From CAVXAE01 sp044225565 (GTDB lineage Bacteria; Pseudomonadota; Gammaproteobacteria; Steroidobacterales; Steroidobacteraceae), in assembly GCA_044225565.1 (NCBI GenBank), contig JBGAIL010000023.1:1-38031 (forward strand): DNA of 38,031 bases, given 5' to 3'. The notes under the pieces were generated by a model. The model saw only the letters and a list, made by a program, of their open reading frames with translations, searched no databases and had not been told where the DNA came from. Positions 17,786 to 26,990 of this stretch are shown piece after piece. Every line of letters starts with the position of its first letter. The stretch's first letter is position 1. The translations under genes and the position numbers were made by a program.

Positions 17786-18429
17786 GCCCGGCCGCAGCGC
17801 AGGCCGAAGCGGCCAGGATCCGGGTCGTCCTGGCGGACGATCACCCGGTGGTGCGCGACGGCCTCGCGGCCATGATCAACCAGCAGCCGGACATGCAGGT
17901 GGTGGCCGAAGCGGGCGACGGCGACGAAGCCATCACGCACTACCTCTCGCACCGGCCGGACGTGATGGTGCTCGACCTGCGCATGCCGCGACGCGACGGC
18001 GTGGCGGTGGTGCAGCAGGTGCTCGAGCTCGATCCGAAGGCGCGGGTGCTCATCATGACCACCTACGACGGTGACGAGGACATCTTCCGCTGCCTGAGCC
18101 AGGGCGCCAAAGGCTACCTGCTCAAGGACACGCCTCGTCAGGAGATCCTCTCGGCGATCCGCGCAGTGAGCCAGGACCAGCCTTACACCTCTTCCTCCGT
18201 GGCCGCGAAGGCGCTGCAGCGCATGGCCCGGCCGAGCCTCACCGGCCGCGAGGTCGGCGTCCTCCAGCTGCTGGCGGAAGGCCGCAGCAACAAGGACATC
18301 GCCCGCCAGCTCGGCATCGGCGAGGGCACCGCCAAGACCCACGTGAAGTCCATCCTCACCAAGCTCGACGCCATCAGCCGCACCGAAGCCGTCGCCGTCG
18401 CCCACAAGCGCGGCCTCGTCCGCCTGTAG
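17782..18429 (+). CDS. LuxR/NarL-family response regulator
   Basis: This 215-residue DNA-binding response regulator partners the overlapping GAF kinase (4-bp ATGA overlap). The receiver domain holds the acidic pair in 'VVLADDHPVVRDGL', the phosphorylation site Asp65 in 'VMVLDLRMPRRDG', and the conserved Thr and Lys in 'IMTTYDGD' and 'KGYLLKD'. The C-terminal LuxR helix-turn-helix is clear ('LTGREVGVLQLLAEGRSNKD', then 'IGEGTAKTHVKSILTKLDA'). Targets are not visible from sequence; the upstream efflux genes are the obvious candidates. Length and layout are standard for the family. Confidence 0.95.
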   Translation: MSPAAAQAEAARIRVVLADDHPVVRDGLAAMINQQPDMQVVAEAGDGDEAITHYLSHRPDVMVLDLRMPRRDGVAVVQQVLELDPKARVLIMTTYDGDEDIFRCLSQGAKGYLLKDTPRQEILSAIRAVSQDQPYTSSSVAAKALQRMARPSLTGREVGVLQLLAEGRSNKDIARQLGIGEGTAKTHVKSILTKLDAISRTEAVAVAHKRGLVRL

Positions 18430-18510
18430 GTACCGGGCACCGCATCAATGGCATGAGTGTCGGCGGGGCGCGCCCCCGTTCGTCCTCGGGACATCTGGAG
18501 GGTCGAACGA

Positions 18511-19767
18511 TTGACCGACATCGCCTGGATCGACGCCGCACTCACCGCCAGCCGCCCTAAAGCCGTTGCCGCGCTGCTGCGCTACTTTCGCGACCTCGAC
18601 AAGGCGGAGGAGGCTTTCCAGGAAGCCTGCCTCAGGGCCTTGCGCCTGTGGCCTCAGAAGGGCCCGCCCCGGGATCCCGCGGCCTGGCTCATCCTGGTCG
18701 GCCGCAACGCGGGACTGGACACCGCACGCCGCAGGAATCGCGAGCAGGAGCTGCCGCCGGAGGAGGCGCTCTCCGATCTGGAGGACGCGCAAACCAGCCT
18801 CGCAGAGCGGCTGGACGAGGAGGACTATCGCGACGACCTCCTGCGCCTGATGTTCATCTGCTGCCATCCGGACCTGCCCGCCACGCAGCAGATCGCCCTC
18901 GCCCTCCGCATCGTTTCAGGCCTCTCCGTACCGCAGATCGCGCGTGCGTTTCTCGTGAGCGAAGCAGCGATGGAGCAGCGCATCACGCGGGCCAAGCGGA
19001 AGGTGGCGGGCACGAACGTCCCGTTCGAGACGCCAGGCGCCGTGGAGCGCGCGGAGCGCCTGGCCGCGGTGGCGACGATGATCTATCTGGTCTTCAACGC
19101 CGGGTATTCCGCCACCGGCGATGCGGTAGCGTTGAGAGCGACGCTTTGCAACGAAGCCATCCGGCTCGCGCGCCTGCTGCTGCGGCTTTATCCGGCGGAG
19201 CCGGAAATCATGGGCCTGACGGCATTGCTGCTTCTGCAACACTCGCGCGCGCAGACCCGCTTCGATGCGAACGGTGAGGTCGTGCTGCTCGACGACCAAG
19301 ACCGGACGCGCTGGGATGGCGAGATGATCGCCGAGGGCCTCGCGCTGCTCGACAAGGCCCTGCGTCATGCAACGCCTGGGCCGTACCAGATCCAGGCGGC
19401 CATCGCTGCGCTGCATGCGCGTGCGGGCAAGCCGAAGGACACCGATTGGACGCAGATCGAGCTGCTCTACGCACACCTCGAGCGCCTGCAGCCCTCGCCC
19501 GTGGTCACGCTGAATCGCGCGGTCGCCATTTCGAAGGTCCACGGCCCGCAGGACGCGCTGACGTTGATCGAGCCTCTCGCGCAGGAGCTGTCGGGCTATT
19601 TTCATTTCCACGGCGTGCGTGGCGCGCTGCTCATGCAACTCGGCCGGCCCGGCGATGCACGCGAAGAATTCAACAAAGCGATCTCGCTGGCGGGGAACGC
19701 CGCCGAAGCCGCACACATCCGCCTGCATCTCGACAAGCTCGAGCACCCCGACGACGATACGCAGTGA
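18511..19767 (+). CDS. ECF42-type RNA polymerase sigma factor with C-terminal helical extension
   Basis: This 418-residue sigma factor has region 2 at about residues 10-75 ('LLRYFRDLDKAEEAFQEACL', 'RDPAAWLILVGRNAGLD') and region 4 at about 120-175 ('LRIVSGLSVPQIARAFLVSEAAMEQRITRAKRK'). A long C-terminal domain begins with 'MIYLVFNAGYSATGD', typical of the DUF6596/TPR-like extension of ECF42. The start is a TTG with a strong GGAGGG 8 bases upstream; a GTG at 18457 lacks this. ECF42 genes are usually neighbours of small YCII/DGPF-domain genes, and none is present here. The extension is thought to replace an anti-sigma factor as the regulatory module. A sequence related to its last codons recurs at 21158. 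Confidence 0.92.
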   Translation: MTDIAWIDAALTASRPKAVAALLRYFRDLDKAEEAFQEACLRALRLWPQKGPPRDPAAWLILVGRNAGLDTARRRNREQELPPEEALSDLEDAQTSLAERLDEEDYRDDLLRLMFICCHPDLPATQQIALALRIVSGLSVPQIARAFLVSEAAMEQRITRAKRKVAGTNVPFETPGAVERAERLAAVATMIYLVFNAGYSATGDAVALRATLCNEAIRLARLLLRLYPAEPEIMGLTALLLLQHSRAQTRFDANGEVVLLDDQDRTRWDGEMIAEGLALLDKALRHATPGPYQIQAAIAALHARAGKPKDTDWTQIELLYAHLERLQPSPVVTLNRAVAISKVHGPQDALTLIEPLAQELSGYFHFHGVRGALLMQLGRPGDAREEFNKAISLAGNAAEAAHIRLHLDKLEHPDDDTQ

Positions 19768-19821
19768 CCCGATCGCGACGGGCTTTGTGCCAGCGCGAAT
19801 GGCCGGAAGACCCAGCGCCCG

Positions 19822-19827
19822 TATAAT
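19822..19827 (+). promoter_or_regulatory. Candidate -10 box (TATAAT) directly before the DUF3422 gene
   Basis: A perfect TATAAT ends 7 bases before the ATG at 19835. Transcription would be expected to begin at or within a base or two of the start codon, giving a leaderless or nearly leaderless mRNA. No convincing -35 hexamer lies 16-18 bp upstream, so the promoter call depends on the -10 alone. Confidence 0.45.
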
Positions 19828-19834
19828 CGGGGCG

Positions 19835-21145
19835 ATGAGTGCCTTGGCCGAAGCGCATTCCGCGACTCCTCCGATGCTGCGGCCGCACGAGCATCGCGAG
19901 CTCGTGCTGGCGGAAGTCCACACGCGCCCGTTTCGCCCGCTCGAGACGCCGAAGCGGCTGCTCCACTTCGCATTCTTGACGAGCGCGGCAGAAAGTGCTG
20001 CGGATCGCTCGGCATTGGCTGCGTTCTGTCGCGAGCGCGGGCTCGATCCGCCACGCAATGGAGAGCGTCATCACGTCGTGCCGCTCGAGGATGCTTCACT
20101 GCGCTGGGAGCAGCACAGCGAGTTCACGACGTACTGCTGGAGCTTTCCCGACGACGGCGTCTTCCAGCAGCGGGCCGCGCAGCTCGCCCGTCGCATGGGC
20201 TTGATCCCACAGCCAGGCCGCCATCTCGCCTCGGTGGACCTGCATCTGATGCGCGCGGATTCGGCGCCGCAGATCGATGCCTTCTTCGCGCGCGAGCCGG
20301 TGTGCGTGATGACGGCGGACGACGGCATGGCCACGGTGGCGACCGATTTCGATCCGGGCGCGGACGGGTTCGTGCGCATCCTGGTGATCGATCAGGGGCT
20401 GACTCCGATCCGCGCCGGAGCACTGGTTCAGCGACTGCTCGAGCTAGAGACCTATCGCTTGCTCGCCCTGCTCGGCCTGCCCGAAGCGCACCGGCTCGCG
20501 CCGACCGTGCGCGAGATCGAGGAAAGCCTCGTCGAGGTGACGCGAGAGATGACTCATGCCAGCAGCCTGGACGACAACCAGCGCCAGCTCGACATCCTCG
20601 CGACGCTCGCCGCGCGACTGGAAGCCGGCGCGGCCGAATCGCTTTATCGCTTCGGCGCGAGTCGCGCTTACGAGAACCTGGTGCAGGGCCGGCTCACGGC
20701 CATGCGTCTCGAGCCCGTGCGTGAGCGGGAGTCATTGGGTGGGTTTCTCAGTCGCAGGATGGCTCCCGCGCTCAAGACCTGCGCCTCGATCGAAGAGCGT
20801 CAGGCGACCCTGTCCATCAAGCTCGCGCGAGCCACTCAACTGCTGCGCACGCGCATCGACGTCACGCTGGAACGCCAGAACCGCGACATCCTCGCGACGC
20901 TGAGCGAGCGGGCGCGGATGCAGCTGCGGCTGCAGCAGACCGTCGAAGGACTTTCCATCGCGGCAGTGAGCTACTACGTCATCGGCATCATGGGGCACGG
21001 CATGACGGCGCTGCAGCACCTGGGTGCGATCACGGATGCGGAAGTGGCGACGGCGGCGACGATTCCGTTCGTGGTCGCCTCCGTTGGCTACGTCGTGATC
21101 AAACGTCTGCGCCGCCACGACAGGCACGCAGCGCGGCGCAACTAA
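19835..21145 (+). CDS. DUF3422 family membrane-anchored protein
   Basis: This 436-residue protein matches my memory of the DUF3422 family: an opening 'LRPHEHRELVLAEVHTRPF', a central 'DDGMATVATDFDPGADGFVRILVIDQGLTP', and helical segments leading to two C-terminal membrane spans ('GLSIAAVSYYVIGIMGHGM' and 'TIPFVVASVGYVVIKRL'). The spans leave a short basic tail. The bulk of the protein is soluble and probably cytoplasmic. No biochemical function is known to me for the family. I chose the ATG at 19835 because the domain starts there; no strong Shine-Dalgarno site precedes it and a TATAAT box lies 7 bases upstream. It follows the sigma-factor gene by 67 bp and converges on phoU. Confidence 0.85.
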   Translation: MSALAEAHSATPPMLRPHEHRELVLAEVHTRPFRPLETPKRLLHFAFLTSAAESAADRSALAAFCRERGLDPPRNGERHHVVPLEDASLRWEQHSEFTTYCWSFPDDGVFQQRAAQLARRMGLIPQPGRHLASVDLHLMRADSAPQIDAFFAREPVCVMTADDGMATVATDFDPGADGFVRILVIDQGLTPIRAGALVQRLLELETYRLLALLGLPEAHRLAPTVREIEESLVEVTREMTHASSLDDNQRQLDILATLAARLEAGAAESLYRFGASRAYENLVQGRLTAMRLEPVRERESLGGFLSRRMAPALKTCASIEERQATLSIKLARATQLLRTRIDVTLERQNRDILATLSERARMQLRLQQTVEGLSIAAVSYYVIGIMGHGMTALQHLGAITDAEVATAATIPFVVASVGYVVIKRLRRHDRHAARRN

Positions 21146-21157
21146 TTCGATCTCATC

Positions 21158-21200
21158 GCGGCTGCATCTGGACAAGCTGAAGCACACTGCCGATCCGAGC
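21158..21200 (+). pseudogene. Possible remnant of a sigma-factor gene 3' end
   Basis: Just after the DUF3422 gene, a stretch reads 'RLHLDKLKHTADP' in one frame. It closely matches the end of the ECF42 sigma protein ('RLHLDKLEHPDDD', DNA at about 19720-19755). Identical DNA runs of 8, 8 and 5 bases are separated by single or double mismatches, as in a diverged copy. No start or upstream sigma domain accompanies it. It may be the tail of a lost paralogue or of an ancestral gene arrangement; chance similarity over so short a stretch is possible. Confidence 0.35.
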
Positions 21201-21239
21201 ACGGGCGACGCACGCCCTGAGCCCGGAAACGCTCGGCGA

Positions 21240-21920
21240 TCAGGCGGTGGCGGCGGTGGGCGCCGCCTCACCGTGCGACTCGCGGCCGATGCTCTGAACG
21301 TGGCGCGCGAGGTTGCGGGCGTGGTCGCCCACGCGCTCCAGCGATTTGAGGACGAAGGCCGCTTCCAGCGTCACGTCGAAATGGCGAGGGTCTTCCATGG
21401 CCCGCGTGAGCAGGCGACGCAGTCCGGCGGCATATTCGGCATCCAGCTCCTCGTCGCGGGCGATGACTTCCGAGGCGAGCGCGGGATCCACGCGATCCAG
21501 TGAATCGAGCGAGAGCCTCAGCAGGCTCACCGCGAGCTTGCCGAGATGGCGCGCGTCACGGGCCGTGGCGTGGCCAGGGCGGCCGCCGTGACGCAGCACC
21601 GTCCAGGCGATCTTCTTGGCTTCATCGCCGGCCCGCTCGAGCTCGGCCACTCCCTTCGACATGGCGATGATGGCGCGCAGATCCGCTGCCACCGGCTGGC
21701 GGCGGGCGATGAGGGTGAACTGCTCCGCATCGATGCTCGCATCGTATGCATTCACCGCCCGCTCGCGCTCGATGACGCGTTCCGCGGAGTCCGCTTTCCA
21801 TTCCGTGTAGGCGTCCGCCGCCTCGCGCACCTGATCCAGCACCAGCCCGCCCATCTCGATGACGTGCACGTGCAGGGTGGCGAGCGCGCCGTCGAAGGAT
21901 CTGCTGATGTGCATGCTCAC
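21240..21920 (-). CDS. phoU: PhoU-family phosphate-uptake regulator (pst-operon copy)
   Basis: This 226-residue, all-helical protein has two PhoU repeats. Each repeat carries the metal-binding-type acidic motif near 'GVAELERAGDEAKKIA' and 'VLKSLERVGDHARNLARHV'. PhoU links the Pst transporter to the PhoR kinase and represses the Pho regulon when phosphate is plentiful. The start is a GTG at 21920, with GAAGGGA 10 bases upstream; an ATG two codons later is the alternative. It follows pstB by 15 bp and is the last gene of the pst operon. A second, slightly longer PhoU lies beside phoR (34328-35044). That copy looks more canonical, so this one may be specialised for modulating the transporter. 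Confidence 0.9.
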   Translation of the reverse strand: MSMHISRSFDGALATLHVHVIEMGGLVLDQVREAADAYTEWKADSAERVIERERAVNAYDASIDAEQFTLIARRQPVAADLRAIIAMSKGVAELERAGDEAKKIAWTVLRHGGRPGHATARDARHLGKLAVSLLRLSLDSLDRVDPALASEVIARDEELDAEYAAGLRRLLTRAMEDPRHFDVTLEAAFVLKSLERVGDHARNLARHVQSIGRESHGEAAPTAATA

Positions 21921-21935
21921 GGGCTGCGCATCCCT

Positions 21936-22880
21936 TCACCCAAACCTTCCCGTGATGTAGTCCTCGGTCAGCTTGTGGCGCGGGTTGGTGAAGATGCGGT
22001 CCGTCTCGCCGACTTCGATCAGGTCACCCAGATGGAAGTAAGCGGTGCGCTGCGATACGCGGGCGGCCTGCTGCATCGAGTGCGTGACGATGACGATGGC
22101 ATACGTGCCGCGCAGCTCGTCGATGAGGTCCTCGATGCGCGCGGTGGCGATGGGGTCGAGCGCCGAACACGGCTCGTCCATCAGGATCACCTCGGGATTC
22201 ACGGCGATGGTGCGCGCGATGCACAGCCGCTGCTGCTGGCCTCCCGAGAGGCCCGTGCCCGGATGATTGAGCCGGTCCTTCACCTCTTCCCACAGGCCGG
22301 CACGGCGCAGGCTGGTGGTGACGATCTCGTCGAGCTCCACGCGGTCCGCGGCCAGGCCGTGGATGCGGGGCCCGTACGCGACGTTCTCGTAGATGGACTT
22401 CGGGAACGGGTTCGGCTTCTGGAACACCATGCCGACGCGGGCGCGCAGCTGCACCACGTCCTGGCGCTTGTCGTGGATGTCGTTGCCGTCCAGCATGATG
22501 CTGCCCGTGACGCGCGCCGACGGCACGGTGTCGTTCATCCGGTTGAGGCAGCGCAGGAAGGTGGACTTGCCGCAGCCCGAAGGCCCGATCATGGCGAGCA
22601 CGGCGCCGCGCCCGATGTCGATGCTCACGTTCTTGATGGCGTGCTTGTCGCCGTAGTACACGTTGACGCCCTTGCACGAAAACACCGGATTGTCGACGGT
22701 GACGGTGCCCACGGTCTGGCGGTGCTCGGCTGCGACCTGCGCCCGCTTCTCGACGGGCGCGCCTTCTGCGCCGTTGACGGCAGGCCTCAGGTCCATGCCC
22801 GCTCGCGCGGCCACTTCGCCCTTACGCTCGGACTCGATCACTGCTGGATCCATGGAAGGCTCTCTTTCGTCGGCGCTCAC
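21936..22880 (-). CDS. pstB: Phosphate ABC transporter ATP-binding protein PstB
   Basis: This is the ATPase of the high-affinity phosphate importer, about 314 residues. All ABC motifs are intact: Walker A 'GPSGCGKST', a Q-loop near 'VGMVFQKPNPFP', signature 'LSGGQQQRLCIAR', Walker B 'VILMDEPCSALDP' and H-loop 'VTHSM'. The 'QKPNPFPKSIYENVAYG' stretch is specific to PstB. The chosen GTG overlaps the pstA stop (GTGA) and has GAGAGG 5 bases upstream; an ATG at 22853 is the alternative. Either start leaves an N-terminal extension of roughly 45-55 polar residues before the ABC core, which E. coli PstB lacks. Unlike pstA and pstC, this gene shows no lesion. Confidence 0.93.
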   Translation of the reverse strand: MSADEREPSMDPAVIESERKGEVAARAGMDLRPAVNGAEGAPVEKRAQVAAEHRQTVGTVTVDNPVFSCKGVNVYYGDKHAIKNVSIDIGRGAVLAMIGPSGCGKSTFLRCLNRMNDTVPSARVTGSIMLDGNDIHDKRQDVVQLRARVGMVFQKPNPFPKSIYENVAYGPRIHGLAADRVELDEIVTTSLRRAGLWEEVKDRLNHPGTGLSGGQQQRLCIARTIAVNPEVILMDEPCSALDPIATARIEDLIDELRGTYAIVIVTHSMQQAARVSQRTAYFHLGDLIEVGETDRIFTNPRHKLTEDYITGRFG

Positions 22881-24161
22881 CAGCGCCTCTCGAACCGGTT
22901 GCGAAGGATGACGGCCGCCGCGTTCATCACCACGAGGAACGCGAGCAGCACGATGATGGCTCCCGAGGTACGCTCGACGAACGCACGCTCCGGGCTGTCC
23001 GCCCACAGGTACACCTGGACGGGCAGCACGGTGGACGGATCCGTGAAGCCGCCCGGCACGTCGACGATGAACGCGACCATGCCGATCATGAGCAGGGGGG
23101 CCGTCTCACCGAGCGCCCGCGCCATCCCGATGATGGTGCCCGTGAGCATGCCCGGCATGGCGAGCGGCAGCACGTGGTGCGCCACCATCTGGATCTTCGA
23201 AGCGCCCATGGCCAGCGCGCCCTCCCGGATGGAGGGCGGCACGCCTTTCAGCGCCGCGCGCGAGGCGATGATGATGGTGGGCAGCGTGAGCAGCGTGAGC
23301 ACCAGCGCGCCGACCACCGGCGCCGAGCGCGGCAGCCCGAAGAACCCGATGAACACCGCGAGGCCCAGCAGGCCGAACACGATGGACGGCACCGCCGCGA
23401 GGTTGTTGATGTTCACCTCGATGAGGTCGGTCCAGCGGTTCTTCTGAGCGAACTCCTCCAGATAGATGGCCGCCGCGACGCCGATGGGGAACGACAGCAG
23501 CAGCGTCAGGAACAGGGTGAAGAACGAGCCCATCACCGCGCCGCCCACCCCGGCCTGCTCGGGCTCGCGCGAATCGCCGTTGGTGAAGAAATCCCGGTTG
23601 AAGCGCATCTCGAGCGCGTCACGATCACCAGGTCGTCGACCCATTTCAGCTGCGCATCGGAGAGGGCGCGGCCTTCGGCGGGCGTGTCCCGGCTCAGGGT
23701 GCCCTTCATGATCTGGTCCACGTCGTCGCTGGCGAGCAGCCAGAGCTTCTCCCGCTGGCCGATCAGGCTCGTTTCCTTCAGCACCCGCTCGCGCAGGTGG
23801 AAAGACGCTCCGCTGCTCACGAGGCGCGTGAGCTCACGCACTTCCTTGCGGCCTTCCACGCCCGGGAAGCGTTCCTTCAGCGCGGCGCGCACCAGCGCCT
23901 GGTAGTCCGCCGCCTCCAGGTCTTCGCGCTTCAGGCTGCCGTTGGGCTCGAGCACCGCCGGGTCGTAGAACACTTCGAGCTGCACGTAGGCCTGGCGGAA
24001 CACGGAAGCGCCGCGGCCGATGATGGTGGCGAACAGGAACAGCACGAACGCGATGCCGAACATCACGGCGAGCACGCCGTACGCGCGGAACCGCTTCTCG
24101 GCCCAGTAGCGGCGCCTCAGGCTGCGCGCCACGAGGTCCTGGGTTTCCTTGACGGTGCGCG

Positions 24162-24165
<4 letters not shown>
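22877..24165 (-). pseudogene. pstA: pstA, phosphate permease, split by a frameshift
   Basis: PstA is one of two inner-membrane permeases of the phosphate ABC transporter. The 5' part (start 24165, overlapping the pstC stop by ATGA) encodes a membrane span ('AYGVLAVMFGIAFVLFLFATIIG') and the long periplasmic insertion typical of Pseudomonas-type PstA, up to 'LSDAQLKWVDDLV'. The family sequence then continues in another frame from 'DALEMRFNRDFFTNGDSREPE' to the end, including five more spans and the ABC-contact loop 'REGALAMGASKIQMV'. The switch falls at about 23618-23632 and equals one missing base (or two extra). The total of 1289 bp would give 429 residues if corrected. As written, translation would run out of frame and end at 23533. 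It may be a sequencing error or a true mutation. Confidence 0.85.
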
Positions 24166-25547
<1,382 letters not shown>

Positions 25548-25579
25548 CGGATCCCCATTCTCTTCATCGTTTCGGAGAC

Positions 25580-25617
25580 GGCGCCGCGCAGGATGCTCTC
25601 ACACCCTGCGCGGCGCC
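25580..25617. repeat. 13-bp perfect inverted repeat between the porin gene and pstC
   Basis: GGCGCCGCGCAGG (25580-25592) and CCTGCGCGGCGCC (25605-25617) flank a 12-base loop. On the transcribed minus strand this would be a very stable GC hairpin between the porin stop and the pstC start. No U-run follows, so it is not a standard intrinsic terminator. It could shield the upstream pstS-porin mRNA from 3' decay or reduce read-through into pstC, giving more binding protein and porin than permease. Confidence 0.6.
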
Positions 25618-25645
25618 CGCACCACGGTCCCTCGTCAGCGGTCGA

Positions 25646-26947
25646 TCAGAACTTGAAGTTCAGGTCGATCTGGTAGCGCTTGTAGTCCCGCTCGGTGGCG
25701 CCGGTCGCGTCCACGAAGCGCTTGTTGAGGAAGTAGGTGCCGTTCAGCGCCCAGTTCTTCGCAACGGCATAGCCTACCTTGAACACGCTGCCATCGACAT
25801 CGGTGACGCCGCCGCCGAAGTCCGAATCGGCGAACTGGCCGAACTGCGCGTCCTTCTCGGTCTTCTGCCAGACGTAACCGACTTCCCAGGTGCCGGGGTT
25901 GGACGCCTTGCCCAGCGTCACGCCGAGGGCGTACCCCTTGTCGAGGTCGTCCGCCTCCTGGTTCTGGATGTAGTCCGCGAACAGCGTGAGCGGCTGCGAG
26001 CCGACCTTCATCTCCGCCTGGACCAGCGCCTGGATCATGTTGTAGTCGTTGAGCAGGTGCGCGCAGCCGTCCGCATCGGCGACCGTGGTGTTGCCCTGCG
26101 GTCCGCCGAAGAAAGCGGTGTTGAACGCACATGCCGTGGCCGTCGAGCTCGCCGCCCTGAAGGTGGTGATCTCGTCCTGCACGGCGCCGACGTCGTAGTA
26201 GCTGACCGCGCCGGTCAGCTTCGCGCCGCCGACGTTGCCGGTCATTCCGATCTGGGCACCGAGCAGCGTGGCGTCGGTCGCCGCGCTGCGCTCGGACAAC
26301 CAGAACCCGTACGCGGTCGCGAAGAACGGCCCGCGGACGAACTTGGCCGCGATGCCTTCCGGCGTGATGTCGTTGTCCCAGAAGTAGCTGCCCGTCTTCA
26401 CGAACGGCTGCGGCATCTTGCCGAACATCAGGTTGAGCCCGTCGGCGGCCTTCCAGTCGGCGTAGGCGAGGTCGATGCCGATGGCCTTGCGATCCCACCC
26501 GTTGCCCAGCGTCTGGTTGGTCGAGCGCGGATCGGTCTGATTGGTGGCCGTCGTCAGGCCGCCGGTGGTCGCGAGCTGCACGGTCGCCGTCAGAGAGTCG
26601 TTCACCTTGGCCGCGAAGCCGAAGCGCGCACGCACGCGGTGCCGGGTCTGATCCGTGACCGCCTCTTCCGGATCCACGTTCTCGTGGCGGTAGCGCAGGT
26701 CGCCCTTCCACGTGAAACGGCTCGCCCATTCCGGAGTGCCGGCCTTCGCCTGCGCGACCATGTCGGTGGTACGGTCCTGCGAGTCCTGCTGCGCCTTCTG
26801 CTGCTTCTCGAGCTCCTGCACCTTCTGCTGCAGGGCCTCGAGCTGCGCCTTCAGGGCCGCGAGGTCGTCCGTCTGTGCCCGGGCCTGCGGCGCCATCGCG
26901 AGCGCGAGCACGCCGGCCACGGTCAGGGACACCAGTTGGTTTCTCAT
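25646..26947 (-). CDS. Putative phosphate-associated outer-membrane porin
   Basis: This 433-residue protein begins with a signal peptide ('LVSLTVAGVLALAMAPQARA'). A short coiled-coil follows ('LAALKAQLEALQQKVQELEK'), as in porins that trimerise or are tethered through such a segment. The remainder is a beta-barrel with alternating aromatic strands, ending in 'YQIDLNFKF' with the terminal Phe required for outer-membrane insertion. I take it for the Porin_5/OprP-OprO-like group from build and context. The start at 26947 has GGGAAG 9 bases upstream. It lies between pstS (43-bp gap) and pstC, so it probably supplies phosphate or another anion to the PstS-PstCAB importer. Phosphate selectivity is inferred from position, not from recognised binding residues. 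Confidence 0.85.
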   Translation of the reverse strand: MRNQLVSLTVAGVLALAMAPQARAQTDDLAALKAQLEALQQKVQELEKQQKAQQDSQDRTTDMVAQAKAGTPEWASRFTWKGDLRYRHENVDPEEAVTDQTRHRVRARFGFAAKVNDSLTATVQLATTGGLTTATNQTDPRSTNQTLGNGWDRKAIGIDLAYADWKAADGLNLMFGKMPQPFVKTGSYFWDNDITPEGIAAKFVRGPFFATAYGFWLSERSAATDATLLGAQIGMTGNVGGAKLTGAVSYYDVGAVQDEITTFRAASSTATACAFNTAFFGGPQGNTTVADADGCAHLLNDYNMIQALVQAEMKVGSQPLTLFADYIQNQEADDLDKGYALGVTLGKASNPGTWEVGYVWQKTEKDAQFGQFADSDFGGGVTDVDGSVFKVGYAVAKNWALNGTYFLNKRFVDATGATERDYKRYQIDLNFKF

Positions 26948-26990
26948 GTGCGTAATCTTCCCGATCGTTGTGAGGTCTGGTTTGTGGGAT

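Noticed and set aside
18465..18476. GGGGCGCGCCCC palindrome between the response regulator and the sigma gene
   Set aside because: A 12-bp GC palindrome without a T-run is expected at this base composition, and there is no supporting context for an operator or terminator.
21242..21262. GGCGGC/GCCGCC hairpin near the end of the DUF3422/phoU convergence
   Set aside because: It lies in the phoU coding sequence for an Ala/Thr/Pro-rich tail, with a short stem and no T-run. It is not a convincing terminator.
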